Assembly: GCA_944470555.2 (NCBI GenBank)
Contig: OX104131.1
Coordinates: 20,328,515 to 20,392,514, forward strand
Reading direction: 5' to 3'
DNA length: 64,000 bases
DNA from: Heterobilharzia americana
Lineage: Eukaryota; Platyhelminthes; Trematoda; Strigeidida; Schistosomatidae
A model generated the notes under the pieces. The model did no database searches, had not been told where the DNA came from, and saw only the letters and a program-made list of their open reading frames with translations. Position numbers and translations under genes: made by a program. The number at the start of each line of letters is the position of its first letter. Positions within the stretch are counted from its first letter, which is position 1. Positions 56,160 through 64,000 of the stretch are shown here, one piece after another.

Positions 56160-56444
56160 CTATGGGATGAACCCCTCAATTCTCCAAACAGTTCACAACA
56201 ACGTCTCATCTTTAAACTGTTGACAACAGAACCGTGGAAGAGTATTTTTCACAAGCTCAAGTGCAAAGGTCGAATGTTTTCTTTATATGAGCACATCAGT
56301 TTTCTTGTCTTTGGTTTGATTCCAGATGTGACAATAAAAGCTGTAGACTTGGACAACTTACCATCCAAATATGCTCAGATACTTATTTCAGACTTTATTC
56401 CTGTTACATTGCCTAGAATCAAGTTTCATACTTCCAGTTCTTAA
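56160..56444 (+). CDS. Weak candidate terminal exon, unrecognised protein
   Basis: A pyrimidine-rich tract (about 56131-56153) and TTTTTAGCATAG precede a frame that is open from 56160 to TAA at 56442-56444, about 94 codons with no ATG near its start. The peptide begins LWDEPLNSPNSSQQRLIFKL and includes LVFGLIPDVTIKAVDLDNLP. It looks more protein-like than neighbouring frames. No family recognised and no partner exon found. Confidence 0.25.
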   Translation, partial: LWDEPLNSPNSSQQRLIFKLLTTEPWKSIFHKLKCKGRMFSLYEHISFLVFGLIPDVTIKAVDLDNLPSKYAQILISDFIPVTLPRIKFHTSSS

Positions 56445-58504
56445 GATCAAACTAGTTTATGAGGGACCGTTTGAAGACGAGTAGTTTTACTGTCTACAAA
56501 TTGCAGAATCAAATAAAATGTATTCTAATAATAAACCAAAACGTCACTATTATGCTCACTGTGACTGACTCTGGCAGAAATATCAAAAATGTTTCCAAAA
56601 GAGGATTAGCACTGTTGGACGACTAAGATTTCCTGTACAAAATACTGTGACGAAGCAATCTTTGTAGTAGAATATGTAACATACATTTAATTTGAAACAT
56701 TGTTGAAACATTTTAAGACTTGAAACAATGAAAAAGATCAGTTTCTGCTACTTAGTGCTTTGTTATATACTACTTTTTAAAATAATACCTGTTAACTCAA
56801 TGGTATTTTTATGAGTAACAGAAATATTTAAAAATTCACGACTACCAGAGTATTATTCAAAAGTCAGGCAACTAGTATCTGAAATTCCAATCAAACTTAG
56901 TTTCGTTAAAGTCTCACTCAGCCCTAACCTTAATTATAATGTTGTTATAGCAGAAATACTTACACATCCAGTGATTATATAAAGTTGAAGAGAGTCAGTT
57001 GAATAAAGATCCCGTTCATTCTGTAGATAGCAGCAGCATATCAATTAGTTTTTTTCCAACAAGTGTTCCATCATTAACAGATTAAAGGATTAACAGTCAG
57101 AAAATAATTAATTTTGGCAAGGATATTAAGTGAGTCTGAGTAGATTAAATTGTACAGCTGAAACAGCACTACGCTTTGTGTAGCACATTACTTATTCAAT
57201 TTATACCTGAAATCCGGCAAAGCAATATTCTTAATGTGCTTTATTACATTATTTAACTAATAGCTTGAAGGATAAAACTGTCTGAATGAGATTTATTTAA
57301 TTCACTCATGTACTCGAAGAAATACAGTTTACTTTATTGAGGAGACGTATTCAAAAATAATCATTTTCTCAATATAACTTTCGAAGATGGGGGTTGTTTG
57401 ATAGACTCAGATTATTAATACTGCATGATGATTGAGAATAAATGAAAATCTGGGTTGTATTATGGTTCGAAACAGCATAAAAAGGTGCGGTGCCTACTTG
57501 GACTATTGCATTAGTATGCATAAGAGATACACTAGAAGTTTCAACTGTAAACTGATAACAAATAGTCACTTAAATAAGTAGGTAACATTATTGTTCCTTC
57601 ATAAGTTTGCTTCATTATCGGTTAAAATAGTGATAAAAGTGTCTCAGTCGATGAAAACAAACAAATTAAAGCTAATAAACACAATAAAAAAATTAATTTT
57701 TATGAAGTTTACCAGGGAATGACCTATCTATAATCATGAAACATCTTGGGAAGCGTTCTGTGTAATTGGTCAACACTTCAAAATTAAAACTTTAAATAAA
57801 CTTAAAGAAGGGACTGAAACCTACAAAGTCTTGGATGATAAACATGTGATCAGAATATCTTTCTGTCTTTACTTTGAAAGGGTGAATATACTACAGAAAA
57901 ATGGCTTATTTCAATTTAAAGATAGAGTGAAGTAGAATGAGTGTGGAGTAGGAGCAATTTTATTTAGTTTCATATGCTCTCAAAACACTTGGCTGGGTAA
58001 AACATATTTTACACAACTGTGTAAATAATACACATTTAAAAAGTAGGTTGAAATTTTATTTTACTGAAGAAACCACATGGAATAATTTAATAATTGTTGC
58101 CAACAAAATTAAGCTAGAAAACGAGCGTTTATATCCACCTTCCGCAAATCAGATAGAACTTATTCGACTAATTTCATCCCGTATCCCTAATATTTGTTCA
58201 TTGTCTATATTTACTTTGAAGAAAGATTTCTGTGTATAGATCTGATAAATAGCGATGACAAGTGAAAAAAAAACGGTTTTCCGTTCATATAGAACTGTAA
58301 TCTCGTAATACAACATAATAAAACAGGTATAATACATGACATTGTAAACTTGAACAGCATTGAAACAATAAGTGTTACAAGACAATATGAGTTCTTTTTC
58401 AAAATAAAATGAAATGAAAATTTAATCTACTTTTACATATGCGAGAATTGAACATATTTTACAAAATTGACAAGGAGTTATTGACACGATCAGGCAGTAA
58501 CAAA
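56445..58504. other. Unassigned AT-rich DNA
   Basis: No gene or repeat recognised. Confidence 0.5.
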
Positions 58505-58570
58505 GATAATAATAATAATAGCTTTATTCCAAACATGTTTGATACCTCATGGAATTTTCAGCATGTAATA
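58505..58570 (-). repeat. 3' tail of the same LINE-like element, inverted
   Basis: (AAT)n, then GCTTTATTCCAAACATGTTTG and TGGAATTTTCAGCATG. It is the reverse complement of the tail at 55105-55160 with few changes, and only the terminal 65 bp or so is present, as expected of an extremely 5'-truncated insertion. Confidence 0.7.
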
Positions 58571-61424
58571 AACTAATAAATTTATCTCCAAAACAACATT
58601 CTCAAACAAATGGGTTGATTGCATCTGAATAATGTTTATAATAGTAGCATAAGCGGTCATAATGTGAAGCAACCGGTTTGTGCTGGATTAACTTACGGTG
58701 TTTGGCGGTAGTGATTCATTCAACTGGTAAAGGAACGAACAATTCAACAAGGGTATTCTAAGAAAAGAAATAAGATATGTTTTCTTGCATTCGAGAGCCT
58801 ATTTTCGTCCAGTATGACATTTCTTTTTCGTTTCATTATTACTTCAAAAAATGACTATTTTAAAAACATTTTAAAAATCCACAAAATTACGCTATACTTT
58901 TTGACAACATAAATGACAGAATAAAACAAACTGGAATAGAGAAATTTGGTGTGATATATTTGGTTGGAAATTTCATTGGTTGCCCAGAGTTCAAGGAAGC
59001 CGCCATGTAAATAATGTAAGTGATTAAAGTAGATGGAATCTTCAAGGATATGAGAGGGAGTTTAGTTATTTGTATGATTATCAAGTGAATAATTTTAAGG
59101 AAGAACAAGTGCATGCAAAATAATGATCATAAATTGCGTAACCTAAAAAATGTTTTGAATTCATAAAAGCTATACGAGAAAAGTGAGTGACATTGAGATA
59201 GAAAATGAAGTTCTAATACGGAACAAAATGAGTAAGATAGAATAGCATAACAAAAAAATCAAGGTAGGATGATGTCACAAACCTTTGCATATATTTTATT
59301 GTAAACCGATTTCCACGGCAATGCAATATTGATGACTGTACCCTTTTGTATACATATTTTCTAAGTATAATTTATATCAACTTTCATGGTGTACTGTACC
59401 ATACTATATATACATATAAAATGCGTTATGTATTGGGAAAGCTGCATCAATTACAATCACGATATTAGAGTTTTGGATTTAAGTCATCATATTCTACAAC
59501 TGCGATGTTATCGTTTCAACAAAAATACACATGATTATTCTCAAACGAAGTGATCGTTTGTAAAATCGACTAGCATTTCGTCATGTTTTATATTTCAGTC
59601 ACCAATAATTTTCAGTGTCTGCATTTTGTCGACTCAGAATTTCATAAGGTTTATCGATGAGTTACTTCTAATTTATTCATTTGTTTGGTAAAAATAAACT
59701 GTTACAGATATAGGTGACATTTCTATTTACACATGAATTGTACATACTCAAAAGTGACTTTACCGCTGTTGCCATCATTTAAAATATCAGGCAAATACAT
59801 AAATACAATACCATTGGAAACCTATTTATTCCTTCTACTGAGGGTGAAAACATTCTATATGATGAGTTGAAAGAGAATTCATTAATTAATTTATTTAATC
59901 ATTAGTCATTTAAAAAAAATCCTTTTCATTCTATCAGATTAAAATTGTGTAAAAATTTCAATACGCTTATTTTCCTAATTATCATGAAGTTTTGGTAATT
60001 TGTAAAACAAAGAGACTAAAATACACCGTATTGAAATCTACTCATGATAAGATTTTATTTTTAGTAGTTATCAGACTGAAAAACCCCCTTTCTGTGTTAA
60101 CTGTTTTAAGTTTTCAAAGTTTTATAAGACGTCTAATATATTTTGTACTTTTTTTTCTCACAGTTAGTTTAAAACACAAACAGATATTATGTATTACAGT
60201 GAAAATATTTAATAGTTTAACTAACCTAAACTTGTTTCAAGTCCCTACTGTTTGTTGTCACTTCTTAAATTGTTTTCTTAAATTTTAAAAGTCATTTCAT
60301 ATGAAATTCAAAGACACTATAGGAGAATAAAAATCTGCAAAGAAGTACAAGGTGTCACAGAAACGACTACATTCTTGAAATGAATAGTGATATCTTTCAA
60401 ATACTTAACAAGAAGCTACAAAGTAGGACTTTCTGTTCATCATAAGTACAATCTCTTTTCGTTCAGAGAAAGAAATTATTATTCAGTTAGATTTATTATT
60501 CTGAAAAGCTTTTTATCTTGTTCGTATGCAAATACTATCAGCTATTTATAAAAGTTTTTTCATATCTTGACAAATCAGGCACTTTTTAATTCTGTTGATT
60601 ACGTGTATAACTCTTAATTTTGTTTAGAAAGACTTTGAAATGCATCGAATTAATGACATGGATAGCGTAAGATAGTTTCTGATTCCTGTTTTTAGTTTCA
60701 AGGTTTACGTCTAAATCGAAATGGTCAATGATGGACGATATTTTATAGTAATAGATCCATACCACTGATGTCTAATAACGACACTTTTCTTCAATCTTAT
60801 TTTATCTGTAATAGAAACCATTAGTTTCATTTTGAGATATTTTAATACGAATTCAACCAAAAAGTTTTTTCAAAGACAAGACTACTTAAATTAACAGTTT
60901 CTTCATATATTATGGAGGAAAAAACAATGTTGCTTTGTTCTAATCACTCGATGCCAGATGTATTTACTCGACATTTAAACATAGAAATGATCGAGAAACA
61001 CTAACAACCGATAAGTTGACGTCCAAAGTTCCACTTGTAGCATGAAATACTCTGTCAGTAGAGGAGCCTGTTTTCAACAAATTTCACTGTAACTTGCAGC
61101 CAAATCGAAGAGAGTTTCATTCACAGTTTTGTTCGCACCACAAATCAAGAAAAATTAACTAAATTTAAAAGGATTGATACGATTTTGAGTAATAACTTAT
61201 GCTTGAAACGCCATCAAGTAAATAATACTAGATCACTGTGTGTTATAAATCAAATAAACAAATCTAATATGGAATTAAATTCTACTACAGTGCCCAGGTT
61301 TTACACCTATATTAACTTAAAAGCATTATTAGTTTGTGCAAAATCCGAGCAATGTGAAATATTTAACGGGAGTAACCTTAACAGAGACCCTTTGTGTGAC
61401 TGGGACTTTTCTTCCTTTTGAGTT
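58571..61424. other. Unassigned AT-rich DNA
   Basis: About 2.8 kb, very AT-rich. Open frames (58887-59114 minus, 59992-60288 plus, 61185-61421 plus) are hydrophobic or AT-driven and unrecognised. Confidence 0.5.
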
Positions 61425-61995
61425 GAATCTAGCTGTCATGATCCTGCAGGAGGAGATAGGTTCCTATTGCATGAGAGAGGGCCTTCTATGTTCTTGGGGA
61501 TATTATGATACACACTCCAAAAGGCAGTGTGCTCGTAGGTGTCGTTTGGGTGATAATATCGGAGTAGATTATAAATTCTCCAGTTAAGAGTTTGGAGAGT
61601 TCACTTATATTCCGTCTACTTTCGCAGATTCTTAGCACTTCTATCTCATGCCTTCTCATCTCGTTTGCAGTTTGGACAGACTTGCTAGGCAGCTTCAACC
61701 ATTGTGAGAACATTCCATGTCCCAATCCTTACTTTCGCTACCGTTGAGAGAAGAAAAGACACATCGGTCAATTGGCTTCCTGAAAGCCTTCACCAACCGG
61801 GGTTACTTCGCCTTTTCGATTCCAGCGAGGATTAAGTTTGCTTTTATCTTTTTATAATTTCCCTATGCTTTGAAGCTTTTTTGGCAACTGAATTGGTTTT
61901 CCGGGGTAGGTTTGTCAGCCTTATGCCCAGCCTTCCCTGTTTATCTGGGCTTAGAACCGGCTAGTAACTAGTGAACTAGTAACCTAGGCGAGGTT
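61425..61995 (-). mobile_element. RTE-clade LINE copy F, 5' end only
   Basis: Minus strand: true 5' end ACCTCGCCTAGGTTACTAG (about 61995), leader, start of the endonuclease (GTWNV-equivalent reads MGHGMFS in the open frame), then ANEMRRHEIEVLRICESRR (within 61486-61725; the Glu of the CES motif is kept) and SKLLTGEFIIYSD. It ends in the segment equivalent to RAQKALIGWE at about 61425. LINE copies normally lose the 5' end, so a fragment retaining only the 5' end implies later deletion or rearrangement. Confidence 0.82.
61486..61725 (-). pseudogene. N-terminal APE-endonuclease fragment of RTE F
   Basis: A 79-codon open piece. Residues 19-37 (TANEMRRHEIEVLRICESR) hold the first half of the nuclease with the conserved Glu of the CES motif that coordinates the metal ion in APE-type nucleases. 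SELSKLLTGEFIIYS follows, and ISPRT near the end. The remaining catalytic motifs are absent. Confidence 0.7.
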
Positions 61996-64000
61996 GTCAC
62001 ATATAGTTTTAAATTTATTATAAAGCTAAAGTAAATCTTTTCAACAACCGTTGATTTGCTGCTTGCTCAAACTCACATATTTCACTGTCTTTACTATAGC
62101 TAAGACCCCAAGTATTGTTAGTGGTTACGTTGTTGTTCTGTCTGTGAAGCTTAAATGATGTTTTCACCGTCCATTTGTGGACTCATAAACTTCGTTTCTT
62201 GTTTGAAGTTCACAATATTCAAATAACCTAGATCTAATTATCTCGAATCAAGTAGAAATAGGAGGTAAGAAATTAAGTTACATTACTGGTTTTGTTTCGA
62301 CAAGAGTTACAGGACTGTGAAGGATTTACTTCGGTAGCTTTAAAATGGTGAAAAAGGTATATTTTAGAAATGTTCACAAATTCGTAACTGTCCTCTTCAC
62401 ACACTCCCATGCATCCAGTAGTATTATTTCATGGCCTCGAAGCAAGAGAATTCATGGTCTTATTAGACAGCTAATATTTTATATGTTATCAAGACATTTT
62501 CAAAATTTCATTCAAAAAATCATTCTCCAACTCCCTATTGTGTACTACTAATTGAAACATGTGAGGTTTAAAGCATCAAATCTGTTGTTTGCATGAAAAT
62601 AATATTTTGTTTGTTTTCCGTTTCAAGCGCAACCCTTAGATTTGTCAAAATAATGTGTTATATTCCCTTTCTTCACAATTTCAAGGATTTCTTTTGACTT
62701 TTTACACCGATTCTAATAATCACCTCCTATGTGGTGAGAATTGCATTCAGTAATTCTGAAGAATAGGATGAAAAGAAAATATTGTGAGAAAATCACTACT
62801 TTATTTCAGCAGAAAATGAGATAATAAAAGAGCTGGAATTTTTTATAAATGTCAAGCCGTAAGGATTTCGGAAGTTAACCTTCATCTAAAAATCTTATGT
62901 AGGTGACATTTGAGCAATTGCTTTGATACATAAAAGCAGCGGTTTCTCAGTTTCGTAAAAATCACTTTTCCACTAACTGAATGATAAGTAATTTGTCACA
63001 CTAATTTCAAGATTTTGTTTAGATAAATGAATAAAAGACTTTTTGAAGAAAAAGAATAATTATTTAATTATTAGAAAATACGAACTCCGGTTTGTTCTGG
63101 ATGAGGAACATGGTTGCAAGATCTTATCTACTTCACAAACAAATTTATGCATTCACATTGAAGGAACTGTACCGCGGAAACTAATGTTTATCACGTTTAG
63201 TTACAAATATTCGACTGAATATAGAACAGGAAAGTTCCATGACTTTAGTGAAAACTAAAATGAAATTCAGAAGTCGATATTCATAAAGGATTATGTTACG
63301 AAAAAGAGTCCATTTTACATACGCTTCTTCAAAAAATACGACTTTTATGATCATGGTTAGCTAGAAAATATCGAAATGATTCGTGACATTACTTCGGAAG
63401 AGTCCAAACTGTTACACTTCTCAAAAATGTACGCAGATGAAAGACAACATGAGGAAAGACAATGAAATGTAAATGATATAACATGAGTTATAGTAAGGCA
63501 GAAAATAAAGAGGAGAAGCAAATAAGGGACTTATATAGTGCTACTTTAAGTTTAGAATGGACATGAAAAATGCTCACATTTTTGCTTTTTCTATCGGTCT
63601 TCAACAACGTCACAAAATATCTCGAACCACCGGTTTCGTTTACTACGCTTACATCGACCTAGAAGTATACTTTTATAAACATTGCTCAGACTGGCAGTCG
63701 AAGACTTAAGATGCTGATAACGTGTTTAATGGTTTATTCAACACTGAATTCGCTTTAACCAGTCTCACTTCCTCTATATTTACACGCCGGGAAAAATTGT
63801 GGTGAGATAGGGCTAACACAAGTGTAAACCACAGAAGTCAACAAGAATTCCTAACCTAATTAATTAGTTCATGAGTTCAGGTCTCAAGTCTAAATCCTGT
63901 GACAATAATGTGATGAGATCATGAATGACAGCTGATGCTTAGTAGCACGAGTGGTCCAACACTTGAAAATGTCGAAGCTCATTTATTTTCTTCTACCGTG
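61996..64000. other. Unassigned AT-rich DNA
   Basis: No recognisable gene or repeat. A 71-codon frame (63043-63258) and a 68-codon frame (62345-62551) lack motifs. 63590-63800 is less AT-rich, with AATGGTTTATTCAAC-type signals, but nothing assignable. Confidence 0.45.

Noticed and set aside
1..64000. CRISPR arrays, operons, ribosome-binding sites, bacterial-style mobile elements
   Set aside because: No regularly spaced direct repeats with unique spacers and no dense prokaryote-like coding; repeat content is clearly metazoan.

Overview
The window looks like intergenic or intronic DNA of a schistosomatid blood fluke. It is AT-rich and carries no complete host gene that I can recognise. The assignment rests on the repeats: Sm-alpha-type SINEs with type I hammerhead ribozymes, RTE-clade LINEs ending in (TAA)n, CR1/Jockey-like LINE fossils and several Penelope-like elements (PLEs). 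That combination is known from Schistosoma and relatives; I cannot name the species.

Layout. 1-9080: mostly unassigned DNA with one hammerhead SINE (2640-2880), a dispersed repeat (5270-5640) and (TA)n tracts. 9081-13603: two tail-to-tail RTE copies (A plus, B minus), potentially a kilobase-scale foldback. 17220-19060: a minus-strand PLE with RT and GIY-YIG remnants. 19300-23590: hammerhead SINEs and a second tRNA-derived SINE family. 23935-25080: a second PLE. 27614-31480: RTE copy C, the least damaged, then copy D. 31645-31880: an LTR-like promoter/poly(A) module. 32340-41490: eight SINE copies, some head-to-head. 42475-43640: four copies of a tRNA-like repeat in alternating orientation, one holding telomere-like CCCTAA units. 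45772-48610: RTE copy E and a CR1/Jockey-like LINE, both minus. 51950-54300: another CR1/Jockey-like LINE abutting a third PLE. 55080-55165 and 58505-58570: matching 3' tails of another element. 61425-61995: RTE copy F, 5' end only.

How they relate. RTE copies supply (or supplied) an APE endonuclease plus reverse transcriptase. PLEs use their own RT with a GIY-YIG nuclease. The SINEs have no protein and must have been moved in trans. RTE copies A, B and D share the same lesions, so they look like a defective lineage copied by another element's enzymes. Copy C keeps about 419 open codons, with one frameshift that is also inferred in copies B and E.

Best leads: (1) a second SINE family whose stem I differs from Sm-alpha but stays complementary, suggesting an independent hammerhead lineage; (2) the shared-lesion RTE lineage; (3) the shared frameshift before the RTE C-terminal GRPR/TWRR motif; (4) the alternating tRNA-like cluster with telomere-like units. 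Three open stretches beside possible splice acceptors are listed as weak exon candidates. All alignments were done by eye, so boundaries are approximate.
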